NCBI RefSeq assembly: GCF_002102345.1
Contig: NZ_LQPP01000077.1
Coordinates: 1-61,598, forward strand
Length of the DNA stretch: 61,598 bases
Direction of reading: 5' to 3'
Origin: Mycolicibacterium peregrinum
GTDB taxonomy: Bacteria; Actinomycetota; Actinomycetes; Mycobacteriales; Mycobacteriaceae
Numbering within the stretch: position 1 is the first letter of the stretch; each line of letters begins with the position of its first letter. The notes under the pieces were generated by a model. It was not told where the DNA came from. It worked only from the letters and a program-made list of their open reading frames with translations, and did not search any database. Shown piece by piece: positions 23,884-32,566 of the stretch. The position numbers and the translations under genes were made by a program.

Positions 23884-24903
23884 GTGACTTCTGCGCCAAT
23901 CCTTACCGAGCCCACGCTGCCAGACCCCCGTGGTCCGTTGTCGGCTGCGGTTATCAGGTTGTTGGGGGAGCGGGCGCCCTGTAACCAGCTGTCTCGCGTC
24001 GAGGCGTCGCTGGCCGACTCCGACCCCTTCGGTCTCGACCTACACCTGGCCCTTTATGTCTGCTACGAGCTGCATTACCGCGGCTTCGCCGGCGTGGACC
24101 CCGGCTGGGAGTGGAATGCCGGTCTGCTGCACTTGCGTGGGAAGTTGGAGCGGGAGTTCCTGACGGAAGTGCGGCGCGGCGTCGGTGAGATTCACCCCGG
24201 AGATACCGCGCTGGCCGAGATGGAGAAGATCTCGATCGAACCGGTCGACGGTGAAGGCCTGTCATATCACCTGCGCGACAAGGGAACCTGGGAGCAGATG
24301 CGCGAATACTTCGTGCACCGCTCGCTGTATCACCTCAAAGAAGGTGATCCGCACGCCTGGGCCATCCCGCGGCTGACGGGCCAGGCCAAAGCATCATTCG
24401 TCGCGGTGGAATTCGATGAGTTCGGCGGCGGCCGCGGGCCGCGGCTGCACCAGCAGTTGTTCGCCGACCTGATGGGCGCCGCCGGCCTGGATCCGAGCTA
24501 CCTCGGCTATATCGACAACGTGCCGGCCGAATCGCTGGCCGCGGTGAACCTGATGTCGCTGTTCGGTTTGCATCGCAGCCTGCGTGGCGCGGCGGTCGGG
24601 CACTTCGCCTCCACCGAGATCACCTCCTCGCCGGGTTCGCGGCGGCTGGTGGAGGCCCTGCGGCGTCTTGGTGCTCCGCGGGAGTGTGTGGGGTTCTACG
24701 CCGAACATGTGGAAGCCGACGCCGTGCATGAACAGGTGGTCCGCACCGACGTGGTGGGCGATCTGGTAGCCCGCGAGCCCGACCTCGACGCCGATGTGGT
24801 GTTCGGGATTCGAGCCCACGCCCTGGTTGAGGACCGGCTGGCCGATCACCTGATGGGTCGGTGGGCCAAAGGTCAGTCCTCGCTGCGCTGTCCGCTGAGC
24901 TGA
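23884..24903 (+). CDS. Iron-containing redox enzyme family protein (heme-oxygenase-like fold)
   Basis: A 339-residue protein of the heme-oxygenase-like diiron oxidase group (PF14518-like). Candidate iron ligands are in CYELHYRGF, the FVAVEFDEFGGGRGPRLHQQLF segment, GHFASTEIT and FYAEHVEADAVHEQVV, giving the repeated Glu/His pattern of these oxidases. The substrate is unknown. The start is GTG at 23884. It is convergent with a CDGSH gene only 1 bp away, and CDGSH overlaps a HemK2-like methyltransferase, so the three form a compact iron-linked locus. Confidence 0.75.
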   Translation: MTSAPILTEPTLPDPRGPLSAAVIRLLGERAPCNQLSRVEASLADSDPFGLDLHLALYVCYELHYRGFAGVDPGWEWNAGLLHLRGKLEREFLTEVRRGVGEIHPGDTALAEMEKISIEPVDGEGLSYHLRDKGTWEQMREYFVHRSLYHLKEGDPHAWAIPRLTGQAKASFVAVEFDEFGGGRGPRLHQQLFADLMGAAGLDPSYLGYIDNVPAESLAAVNLMSLFGLHRSLRGAAVGHFASTEITSSPGSRRLVEALRRLGAPRECVGFYAEHVEADAVHEQVVRTDVVGDLVAREPDLDADVVFGIRAHALVEDRLADHLMGRWAKGQSSLRCPLS

Positions 24904-24904
24904 G

Positions 24905-25093
24905 TCATCGCCGGCGCCGGTGGCTGGTGTCGCACAGCGGATAATCCTTGCTGCGCCGGCAGGCGCAAATAGCCACCATGAAGCGGTCGGAATCCACCAC
25001 CGTGCCATCCGGCATCTCGATTCGAACGGGGCCCTGCACCATCACAGGGCCCCCTTGCACCGGCCGCACTGTGCGGCGGTCGGCGTCACTCAT
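24905..25093 (-). CDS. CDGSH iron-sulfur domain protein
   Basis: This is a 62-residue stand-alone CDGSH (mitoNEET-type) domain. The 2Fe-2S ligands are C-X-C in ICACRRS and CDTSH near the C-terminus (three Cys, one His). The domain typically carries a redox-active, transferable cluster. It overlaps the methyltransferase stop-start by 4 nt and ends 1 bp from the heme-oxygenase-like gene on the opposite strand, for which it may supply electrons or iron. Confidence 0.85.
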   Translation of the reverse strand: MSDADRRTVRPVQGGPVMVQGPVRIEMPDGTVVDSDRFMVAICACRRSKDYPLCDTSHRRRR

Positions 25094-25788
25094 GGCTTGT
25101 CCGCGCGGATCACCAGCAGTTCCTCCTCGCGTCGGCCGGGCTCGAGACGCCCAGTTTCTTCGAGCCACTCCGCGCGGGAGGACAGCACCGGGCCGAACGG
25201 AACCCACTGCCAGGCAACGATATCGGCGTCGAGGCCGGCAGCGGACAGATCCGCCAAAGTCTTACGGGGGTTGGCGAATTCCGATTGGACCAGCAGCAGG
25301 CTGCCGCCGTCGGCGAGCAGGTCGGGCGCCGCGGCGCACAGCGGGTCCAGAACCATCCGCCCGTCCTGACCGGCATCCCACGCGCGCGCCGGACCGGTCA
25401 CTCCCGATAGCGCCGCGTCCTCCGGGTCGTGTGGAACGTACGGCGGGTTGCAGGTGATCAGGTCGAACGGGCCGAACTCGGCGGCCCGGGCCCAGGAACC
25501 CAGATGCACGTCGACGGTGACGTTGTGCGCCAAGGCATTGGACCGGGCGCACCGCACGGCGCGCTGGCAGATATCGAAGGCCGCGACGGCCGACGCTCCC
25601 TGGCCGGCCGCGTTGATCGCCACCACGCCACTGCCGGTGCACAGATCCGCAACGGTCCGGCCGACCGCCAGGCCGGCTTCTTCCATCACATCGACCAACA
25701 GCTGAGAATCTTCTTGTGGGGCATAGACACCATCTGCCACGACAATCGTGCCGATCGGGTGGGGCTCCGGGTTGTATGCGGTTGTCAC
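25090..25788 (-). CDS. HemK2/MTQ2-like class I methyltransferase
   Basis: A 232-residue methyltransferase with motif I VADLCTGSGVVAINAAG and the catalytic NPPYVP motif (NPPY, about residue 115), which marks N-methylation of Gln side chains in release factors or of nucleotide amino groups. It resembles the short HemK2 type rather than PrmC because it lacks the PrmC N-terminal helical domain. The target is unknown. It heads the CDGSH operon. Confidence 0.8.
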   Translation of the reverse strand: MTTAYNPEPHPIGTIVVADGVYAPQEDSQLLVDVMEEAGLAVGRTVADLCTGSGVVAINAAGQGASAVAAFDICQRAVRCARSNALAHNVTVDVHLGSWARAAEFGPFDLITCNPPYVPHDPEDAALSGVTGPARAWDAGQDGRMVLDPLCAAAPDLLADGGSLLLVQSEFANPRKTLADLSAAGLDADIVAWQWVPFGPVLSSRAEWLEETGRLEPGRREEELLVIRADKP

Positions 25789-25886
25789 ATCGGCCTCTCA
25801 ACGGTGAAGGGGTCAACACTGCCCGTGGTTAATGCCCGCTATCGCCGCTGTTCAAACGCTGTTGATCTCAGCTCAGCGTCGGTGTC

Positions 25887-28070
25887 CTACTTTGCGCGGG
25901 CGCGCCGAGTCGCCTTCTTGGCGGGAGACCGTTTACCCGATACCGACGGCGCGAGAGCCGGTTTCGACGGTGGAATGGCAGAAGCGGTGACTAGATCGGC
26001 GCGGTCCCAGACCCGGTGCAGGCCGAGGGCGGCGACGAGCTCGGCGGTGAACGTCTTGTCCGCCTCGCTGGCCAGCAACACACCGGGCAAGGTGCGGTCG
26101 ATGCCGGCGGCGTCGAGCTGCGAAACTCCGTCACCCCAGGCGCCCAGCGCCTTGCAGTGTCGCAGCAGTTCCTGCAACAACACGATGGCCCGGACGTCGT
26201 TGGTCGGCGCGGTGCCCGCCGCGACGACGGCCGCGTCGAATTCGATCGAGCGGGCTGTGGCGAATGTGCGTTCCACCACCACCGATCGCCGCCCTGATTT
26301 GAGGGTGCCGCCATGCGGGGCAACGACCAACGCCTGCACGCCCAGTTTGTCCAGGGACTTCGTCAGCGTCGCGATTGCGGCCAGATCCGAATTCGCGTCG
26401 GCGATCACCGCGACCTTGCGCCCGGCCACCGGTCCCGGCTCGGTGACGATCTGGGACAACGCCGGTGAGATCAAAACGTCCTTGGGCGGGTTGCCCTTCG
26501 GGGCGGGCAGACCCAGACCGGCGGCCACCTTCTGGCAGAGTTCGGTGTCCACGTTGGCGAGCACCTGCAGCTCGCGTTCCTTGATGGCCTGCTCGTAGCA
26601 CTTGCCGAGTTCGAAGGTGAATGCATCCGCGAGGTGGTCCTGCTCGATCCTGGTCAGGCTGCGGTAGAACATCGCCGCCTGGCTGAAGTGATCGTCGAAC
26701 GACGCTGGTTGTGCGCGCTCGACCGGACCGTCCACGGCCCGCGGGATGGGGACGTAGCCGCCTTCGTCGGCATCAGCGACCAACGGTTCCCCACCGTCGA
26801 TGCTGTTGGGTCGGTACGGCGCCTGGCCGGTGTGCACGGCGGTCTGGTGCATGCCGTCACGCAGCATGTCGTTCACCGGACAGTGCGGCCGGTTGATCGG
26901 CAACTGGGTGAAGTTCGGCCCGCCCAGGCGGGTGAGCTGGGTGTCCAGGTAGGAGAACAGTCGGGCTTGCATGAGCGGATCGTTGGTGACCTCGATACCG
27001 GGCACCATGTTGCCGGTGTGGAATGCCACCTGTTCGGTCTCGGCGAAGAAGTTGGTGGGGTTACGGTCCAGCGTGAGCTTGCCGATCAACTGCACCGGAA
27101 CCAGTTCCTCGGGCACGATCTTGGTCGGGTCCAGCAGGTCGATGCCCTGAAAGGAGTCCGTGCCGTCGTCGGGCATCACCTGGATGCCGAGTTCGTATTC
27201 CAGTGGAGCTCCGGCCTCGATGCCGTCGGCCATGTCGCGCCGGTGAAAGTCAGGATCCACCCCGGCGGTGATCTGCGCTTCTTCCCAGACCAGCGAGTGC
27301 ACGCCGGCGATGGGCTTCCAGTGGAACTTCACCAGGCTGGTTTCGCCTTTGGCGTTGACCAGGCGGAAGGTGTGGACGCCGAACCCCTCCATGGTGCGGA
27401 AGGAGCGCGGGATTCCGCGGTCGCTCATGTTCCAGAACACGTGGTGGGTGGCTTCGGTGTGCAGCGAGACGAAGTCCCAGAAGGTGTCGTGCGCCGACTG
27501 TGCCTGCGGGATCTCGCGATCCGGATGTGGCTTGCCGGCGTGGATGATGTCGGGGAACTTGATGCCGTCCTGGATGAAGAACACCGGCATGTTGTTGCCG
27601 ACCAAATCAAAGTTGCCCTCGTCGGTGTAGAACTTCACCGCGAAGCCGCGGGTGTCGCGCACGGTGTCGGCCGAACCGCGCGAGCCGAGCACGGTGGAGA
27701 ACCGGCAGAAGACCTCGGTCTGCTTGCCTTTCGTGCCCAGGAAGTCCGCTTTGGTGACGCCGGCGGCGTTGCCGTAGGCCTCGAAGGTGCCGTGCGCGGC
27801 GGCCCCGCGGGCATGCACCACCCGTTCCGGGATGCGCTCGTGGTCGAAGTGGGTGATCTTCTCGCGGAGGTGGAAGTCTTCCATCAGGGTCGGGCCGCGG
27901 CGACCGGCCTTGAGTGAGTGATCGGTGTCTGGGATGCGTACGCCCTGCGCCGTGGTCAGATACCGTCCGGTCTGTGCTCGTGAGTCCGACTGTCCGAGAA
28001 AACCTTCGGCGACGCCCGCGGGTCCGACGGGGGCGGGGGATTTCTGGTCTCGATTTCGTGAAGGGGGCAT
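25887..28070 (-). CDS. katE: Large-subunit catalase (HPII/KatE type)
   Basis: A 727-residue monofunctional heme catalase that dismutates hydrogen peroxide. The distal His86 is in RVVHARGAAAHG, Asn159 in DLVGNNMPVFF, and the proximal Tyr374 in RLFSYLDTQ. The extra C-terminal class-I-glutaminase-like domain (KVAVIADANSDLAA onward) is diagnostic of large-subunit clade 2 catalases. The last about 17 residues are a basic PAKKATRRARAK tail like those of mycobacterial histone-like proteins. The ATG at 28070 has TTGGAG upstream; the frame extends 4 codons further. Confidence 0.9.
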   Translation of the reverse strand: MPPSRNRDQKSPAPVGPAGVAEGFLGQSDSRAQTGRYLTTAQGVRIPDTDHSLKAGRRGPTLMEDFHLREKITHFDHERIPERVVHARGAAAHGTFEAYGNAAGVTKADFLGTKGKQTEVFCRFSTVLGSRGSADTVRDTRGFAVKFYTDEGNFDLVGNNMPVFFIQDGIKFPDIIHAGKPHPDREIPQAQSAHDTFWDFVSLHTEATHHVFWNMSDRGIPRSFRTMEGFGVHTFRLVNAKGETSLVKFHWKPIAGVHSLVWEEAQITAGVDPDFHRRDMADGIEAGAPLEYELGIQVMPDDGTDSFQGIDLLDPTKIVPEELVPVQLIGKLTLDRNPTNFFAETEQVAFHTGNMVPGIEVTNDPLMQARLFSYLDTQLTRLGGPNFTQLPINRPHCPVNDMLRDGMHQTAVHTGQAPYRPNSIDGGEPLVADADEGGYVPIPRAVDGPVERAQPASFDDHFSQAAMFYRSLTRIEQDHLADAFTFELGKCYEQAIKERELQVLANVDTELCQKVAAGLGLPAPKGNPPKDVLISPALSQIVTEPGPVAGRKVAVIADANSDLAAIATLTKSLDKLGVQALVVAPHGGTLKSGRRSVVVERTFATARSIEFDAAVVAAGTAPTNDVRAIVLLQELLRHCKALGAWGDGVSQLDAAGIDRTLPGVLLASEADKTFTAELVAALGLHRVWDRADLVTASAIPPSKPALAPSVSGKRSPAKKATRRARAK

Positions 28071-28241
28071 CGGACACTCCAAGCGTAGAGAGAGTTGGGG
28101 CTGTCAGCGCCACATCGCGGGCCGCACGGGACGGCGCGGCGGCTGCGCGCCGGGAGTTACCTAGTACCCGGCTGCATCGGATCGCAAACGCAGCGGGTCG
28201 AACGAGAGCCAAAAACCTACGGCGCCTGCGTGACCCGACCT

Positions 28242-28580
28242 CTAGGCGGAAGGGCCGTGGTGATCAGCATGGTCCACGACGCGTGAAGCGTCCCACGGAT
28301 ACCGGGCCCGGGCCAGGTCGACGCGCCCGGCCCGGATCGCGACCCCTTCGGATTCGAGCAGGGCGACAGCGTGACCGCCGCGGCAGGCTGCGGGTGTGCC
28401 ATCCGCACGCACGACGCGCCACCACGGAACATCGTCAGGCACCCTGCTCACTTCGCGTCCAGCTTGTCGTGGCGAGATGCCCAATCGCCGGCCGACGTCG
28501 CCATAGGTCGCGACGAATCCCGGCTCGATGTCGTCCAGCACCGCGCGTACTGCCTCGTGGAGAGCCTCTCGCCTGGTCAT
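28242..28580 (-). CDS. Alkyltransferase-like (ATL) protein, MGMT family
   Basis: This is a 112-residue protein with the DNA-binding domain of O6-alkylguanine alkyltransferases (FVATYGDVGRRLGISPRQAGREVSR). The PCHRV active-site motif is PWWRVV here, so the methyl-acceptor Cys is missing. ATL proteins bind O6-alkylguanine and hand it to nucleotide excision repair. The start overlaps the DUF488 stop by 4 nt. It is distinct from the active Ogt at 39278-39889. Confidence 0.8.
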   Translation of the reverse strand: MTRREALHEAVRAVLDDIEPGFVATYGDVGRRLGISPRQAGREVSRVPDDVPWWRVVRADGTPAACRGGHAVALLESEGVAIRAGRVDLARARYPWDASRVVDHADHHGPSA

Positions 28581-29122
28581 GGTCGTTCTCCTGCGGCTGG
28601 ATAGGTGACTGTGTCGGCAGGGCCGATGACGGCTCCGGCGCTGAGTTGCGCAGTATCGACATGACCCGGGCCGATGATGTGGCGCACCGTCTCGTTGTGG
28701 GAGAGCAAATGATCGGCAATGATCCGCCGGTGGCAGCGCCACCACACTGCCTCCGAGCACATCACGGCGATCCGTGAGGTGCGTCCCCACTCGCGTAACT
28801 CAGCGAGGGCGCGCCGGAACTCCTCGGACATCGCATAGTCGGCATAGTTGTGGAAGCCGCGGTTCGTCCACCACCCGTTGACCTCGAACGGCACTTCGGT
28901 GCTCACGGTACGGCGGCCGGTCAACGCCAGCGCGTACTGATATCCGACACCCACATCGCCCAGCATCGCCGAGAGTGTGTCTTGGTCGAACTGCGGATAC
29001 CGAGTAGAGCCGGGGAGTTTACGAACGTCAACCACCAGTTGGACACCGCCGTCGCGTAGCAGCTCCGCGAATTCGGCGAACGTTCGCGTGGAGTGTCCGA
29101 TCGTGAAGATGGGTTCACTCAT
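28577..29122 (-). CDS. DUF488 family protein
   Basis: A 181-residue DUF488 protein with the signature IFTIGHSTRTFAEFAELL, VVDVRKLPGSTRYPQF and the conserved VMCSEAVWWRCHRRIIADHL motif (Cys-Glu and Cys-His-Arg). Its function is unknown, although the fold and conserved Cys/His suggest nucleic-acid or metal binding. It is coupled to the ATL gene (4-nt overlap) and to the DUF2945 gene upstream (8-nt overlap), hinting at a DNA-damage-related operon. Confidence 0.85.
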   Translation of the reverse strand: MSEPIFTIGHSTRTFAEFAELLRDGGVQLVVDVRKLPGSTRYPQFDQDTLSAMLGDVGVGYQYALALTGRRTVSTEVPFEVNGWWTNRGFHNYADYAMSEEFRRALAELREWGRTSRIAVMCSEAVWWRCHRRIIADHLLSHNETVRHIIGPGHVDTAQLSAGAVIGPADTVTYPAAGERP

Positions 29123-29330
29123 CGACGAGCCGCAGGGCGCCGCCTTTGTGAGCGGCGACGTGGTCGGTCTTGTCGCTTTTGATCTCGTACTGTGGATCGT
29201 CGGTCGAGGCCCGATGGGTGTGGCCCTTGTACTGGAAATCCTGCGTGTGGACCTTAGTCACCGTGCCGGAGACGTGCCCGGCTTCCGAGTTCCACGTCAC
29301 GTGGTCACCGACATTGAATCTGTCAGGCAT
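29115..29330 (-). CDS. DUF2945 (HVA1/Tudor-like) small protein
   Basis: A 71-residue SH3-like beta-barrel protein: FNVGDHVTWNSEAGHVSGTVTKVH, then YEIKSDKTDHVAAHKGGALRLV. It matches the DUF2945/hypervirulence-associated Tudor-domain family, small proteins that probably bind nucleic acid or peptides. It is the first gene of the three-gene operon with DUF488 and ATL, which it overlaps or abuts. Confidence 0.8.
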   Translation of the reverse strand: MPDRFNVGDHVTWNSEAGHVSGTVTKVHTQDFQYKGHTHRASTDDPQYEIKSDKTDHVAAHKGGALRLVDE

Positions 29331-29366
29331 AGCAGCCCTCTCTGCCGACCGCTGTCATCCATCGAT

Positions 29367-31142
29367 CTATATGGGCATGCGGTAGCCATAGTATTCGTGG
29401 TCTTCGTTGTAGCCGCCCTGTCCCCATCCGATGGCACGGAAATCCGCGACGAACTCGATGGCGGTGATCCATTTGACTTGTTTGAAGCCGAGTTCCAACT
29501 CGTTGCGCAGGCGGAGCGGCGCGCCATGGGTTTCGCTGAGCGGTTGTCCGTTCATCTCATAGGCCAACAGCGTCATCGGTTCACGCATGTGCTCGATGCG
29601 GTGGCAGTCGTAGTAACGCCCGTGGCCGGGTTCTGCACCGTTGGCGAACGAGTAGAACACCACCCATCGAGCCTCGGGGAGCGGCTGCACCATCGACAGA
29701 ATGTCGGCCATTCGGACCCCGCCCCATTTGGCCACTCCCGACCAGCCCTGAATGCAGTAGTGGCCGGTGATCTGTTCGTGTTTGGGCAAAGCCAGCAATC
29801 CGGCATAGGAGAGCTGAAGGGGAGTGGCCACCAAACCGTCGATGGGCAGCTGATAGTGCTCCCAGTTCCCGTCGCGCAACCTGCGGTAGTGCTCGGAGTC
29901 GGGAAGCGTGCCGTTGGCCCACAGGTAGGGCGAGATGTCCTTGTCTGTGTAGGACGCTCGGGGGTGTACGCGCTCCATCCAGGCTTTGGCCCAGCCGACG
30001 ACGAACCGACCAGTGTTCTGCACGAGCCGGGGATAGCGAATTGTCAGCGGCGATGCGGCCAGCCACAGCGTGATCACCACCGCGGCTGCCAGGCCGAATA
30101 TCGCCAGTGCCCAGTACGAGTGGGTATCGGTGCCCAAGGTCATATGGTTGAGGTTTTCCACTGCGCCGGTGGTCATCACCATGGTGACGTGGGCGGCGAT
30201 GAAGATGACCATCCACAGCCAGACACCGAAATGCACGGTGCGCGCGACCTGGCGGTTGAGCGGCCCCCGAGCTGTGCCGAAGCGGGCGGCGACCGCGGGT
30301 GCTTGCAGCAGGCCGGTGGCGAAGGCCAGTGGTGCGGCGATGAACACCGTGATGAAGTAGGCCAGGATTTGCAGGCCGTTATAGGCGATGAACCCCTCGT
30401 TGTCCGGGAATTGCAGCGAGGCGTACTGCACCGCGGTCGACAGTGCATTCGGGAAGACGTCCCACGAACGGGGCACGATCCGCTGCCATTGCCCGGTGCT
30501 GAACAGCAGCACATAGAACAGGGCACCGTTGACGAGCCAGAGTAGATCGAAGCTGAGGTGCCACCAGCGGGCCAGGCCGACAGAGTGGCGAAAACCGGGT
30601 ATCCCAAGCCATTTCGGCAGGGCCACTGCATCGTCCTTGGAGGTCCACACTCGCGGCGGAACACTCTTGTCCATCCGGTCGGGAGGTACTTCCATCCGCA
30701 TCCGCATCCACTCACTGCCCGGACGGCAGCCCGAGTTCAGATACAGCCTCGGATGATCGGCCAGGATCTGCAGCCCCGATCGGAGGATGAACATCATGAA
30801 CATGATGTTGAAGAAGTGTTGCCAGCGCAGCCAGGCGGGAAATCCGCCGCGTACCGGCGCCACAAAGGTCGATGACGTACCCGGATAGCGCGCGATGAAG
30901 TTCTGCATCCAGTCGTACTGACGAAGTTGTTGGGCTACCGCGATGACGACGATCAGCGCGGCGGCCCCGATCGGTACCAGCCATAACGCACTGAGCCAGC
31001 GTCTTCCGAACCGTATCGACGGAAACCGGGCAGGCACTTGGGGAATGCCGCCGCCGAACTGCTGTCGGTCGACGTGTTCGCACAGGACATTGCTGGGCCG
31101 GTGACGATCCAGCATTGTCTCCAGCCGATTACCCCTTGCCAT
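29367..31142 (-). CDS. Membrane cytochrome b-like / molybdopterin oxidoreductase fusion
   Basis: A 591-residue two-part protein. Residues about 50-365 contain about five or six transmembrane helices with potential heme His (RWQHFFNIMF, ARWWHLSFDL, RTVHFGVWLW, IFIAAHVT), like a DUF4405/cytochrome b561 unit. Residues about 400-591 are a sulfite-oxidase-type molybdopterin domain, with the Mo ligand Cys463 in GHYCIQGWSGVAKWGG. The protein would pass electrons between the quinone pool and a Mo active site facing the cell envelope. In most bacteria (MsrPQ) the two parts are separate genes. The substrate is unknown. Confidence 0.8.
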   Translation of the reverse strand: MARGNRLETMLDRHRPSNVLCEHVDRQQFGGGIPQVPARFPSIRFGRRWLSALWLVPIGAAALIVVIAVAQQLRQYDWMQNFIARYPGTSSTFVAPVRGGFPAWLRWQHFFNIMFMMFILRSGLQILADHPRLYLNSGCRPGSEWMRMRMEVPPDRMDKSVPPRVWTSKDDAVALPKWLGIPGFRHSVGLARWWHLSFDLLWLVNGALFYVLLFSTGQWQRIVPRSWDVFPNALSTAVQYASLQFPDNEGFIAYNGLQILAYFITVFIAAPLAFATGLLQAPAVAARFGTARGPLNRQVARTVHFGVWLWMVIFIAAHVTMVMTTGAVENLNHMTLGTDTHSYWALAIFGLAAAVVITLWLAASPLTIRYPRLVQNTGRFVVGWAKAWMERVHPRASYTDKDISPYLWANGTLPDSEHYRRLRDGNWEHYQLPIDGLVATPLQLSYAGLLALPKHEQITGHYCIQGWSGVAKWGGVRMADILSMVQPLPEARWVVFYSFANGAEPGHGRYYDCHRIEHMREPMTLLAYEMNGQPLSETHGAPLRLRNELELGFKQVKWITAIEFVADFRAIGWGQGGYNEDHEYYGYRMPI

Positions 31143-31305
31143 TCCCCGACCTCCTGAGCGCTCCCGCGCCCAATTGCACTATTTCCCATCAGGATTGGGC
31201 CCCACTTGGCTGGGCCGATTGAACAGGCACTTCCTGGTGGCGCTGGACAGCCAGCCACATTCGGCTGTCCGACAACTTCGGAATAAACCCCTGCCTTGGG
31301 TGCCG

Positions 31306-31578
31306 CTACCTCAGCGGCGGGACATTGCCCCAGGGCCCATACGGGCCGTTGGCGCCGATGCCCATTCCTGGGTTGGTGCTTGGCGGGTCTGAGTAAACCT
31401 GCGCGTTACCCGGTGTCTGGCATACCACTGAACCGCCGCTATTCCTGCAATTCGCGGCTGGTGCCGACAAGGCGCTCGGCGCCACGGCAAGCCCCAGAGC
31501 CGCGGCGGCGCCTGCCAACGCCGACACCACGGCAACTGACTTTGACTTCGTCATAGTCCGTCTGGACGTCCTGTTCAC
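31306..31578 (-). CDS. Small exported protein (hypothetical)
   Basis: A 90-residue protein with an N-terminal signal peptide (VAVVSALAGAAAALGLAVAPSALSA, cleavage near APA). The mature about 50-residue domain has two Cys (NCRNSGGSVVCQTPGNAQVYSDPP) and a Pro/Gly-rich end. It resembles the many small mycobacterial secreted proteins of unknown role. I favour the GTG at 31578 because AAGGAG lies 8 nt upstream; the ATG at 31554 is an alternative. Confidence 0.65.
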   Translation of the reverse strand: MNRTSRRTMTKSKSVAVVSALAGAAAALGLAVAPSALSAPAANCRNSGGSVVCQTPGNAQVYSDPPSTNPGMGIGANGPYGPWGNVPPLR

Positions 31579-31813
31579 GGTCCACGCTCCTTGATTGCTC
31601 GTCTCACGTCTCTATGTTCAGCGTTCCCCCGGTGCGCCCCGGTGTAACTGGTGCTGGCCCCCAATTGGAATCCGGACAGCCGGTATATCGACTCCAACTC
31701 CTGCCAACGGGGCATTAGGCGACGAGACGCCCACGTCGCGAGGAAAGTAGGGCAGAACGGGTATTTCCTGACGCCGACGACAATCGGTAGAGCGGAATCA
31801 GTGGAGGGGCGCG

Positions 31814-32512
31814 ATGACGGATCCAAACGATGAACAGCCCGATTCAGTGAGCCCCATGGCAGCGACTCCACAGCGCGTGATCGTGGCCGGAGACGATGTG
31901 CTGTTCCGTGAGGGACTGGCGTGTCTTCTCGCACATTGGGGCTTCCGCATCGTGGCGAAGACCGGTGGTGTAGGCCAACTACTACCGCTGGTGCGCTCCA
32001 CGTCGCCCGAGCTTGTGGTGATCAGCATCCCGATACCGGCTGATCATCCGGAAGAGTACGAAGCGGCTCGGTTGATCCGTACTGAGTTTCCTGGGACCGG
32101 CGTGCTGGTCTTGTGCGCCCATGTCGAGGTTCAGCATGCGATCGACGCGTTGTCCGGCGGCGGCGGAATCAGCTACCTGCTCAACAGTCGGGTAGCTGAC
32201 GTCGAAGACTTTGTCGACATCCTCAAGCGCATTGCCAGGGGGGCCTGCATCATCGGCCCCGCGGTAGCTCAAGCACTGGTCTCAGCGCGAGAGAATGCTG
32301 ACCCGCTCGTCGCCCTCAGCGGGCGGGAACACGAGGTGCTGCGACTGATGGCCGAAGGGCGCTCGAACGCCGGTATCGCGCGCCGCCTGTATCTGGCCGA
32401 AGGCACCATCGAGAAGCATGTGCACAGCATCATGACCAAGTTGGGGATCCTTGAGACGAAAGATGACCATCGGCGGGTCCAGGCTGTCATCGCCTTTCTT
32501 CATGGCCGGTGA
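31814..32512 (+). CDS. LuxR-type response-regulator-like protein without phospho-acceptor Asp
   Basis: A 232-residue protein with a NarL-like architecture. The receiver domain (about 20-140) keeps the acidic pocket AGDDVLF, but the phosphorylation site expected as VVD reads LVVISIPIP, with Ser71 in place of Asp. The C-terminal LuxR HTH (LSGREHEVLRLMAEGRSNAGIARRLYLAEGTIEKHV) is intact. It may be constitutively active or controlled by another signal. GGAGG precedes the ATG. The neighbouring convergent histidine-kinase gene is only a 3' remnant. Confidence 0.8.
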   Translation: MTDPNDEQPDSVSPMAATPQRVIVAGDDVLFREGLACLLAHWGFRIVAKTGGVGQLLPLVRSTSPELVVISIPIPADHPEEYEAARLIRTEFPGTGVLVLCAHVEVQHAIDALSGGGGISYLLNSRVADVEDFVDILKRIARGACIIGPAVAQALVSARENADPLVALSGREHEVLRLMAEGRSNAGIARRLYLAEGTIEKHVHSIMTKLGILETKDDHRRVQAVIAFLHGR

Positions 32513-32566
32513 CTGACGACTTCGGGACTGTCGCCGTCGTGTGAACTCGCCACCGGAGCCGCATCC

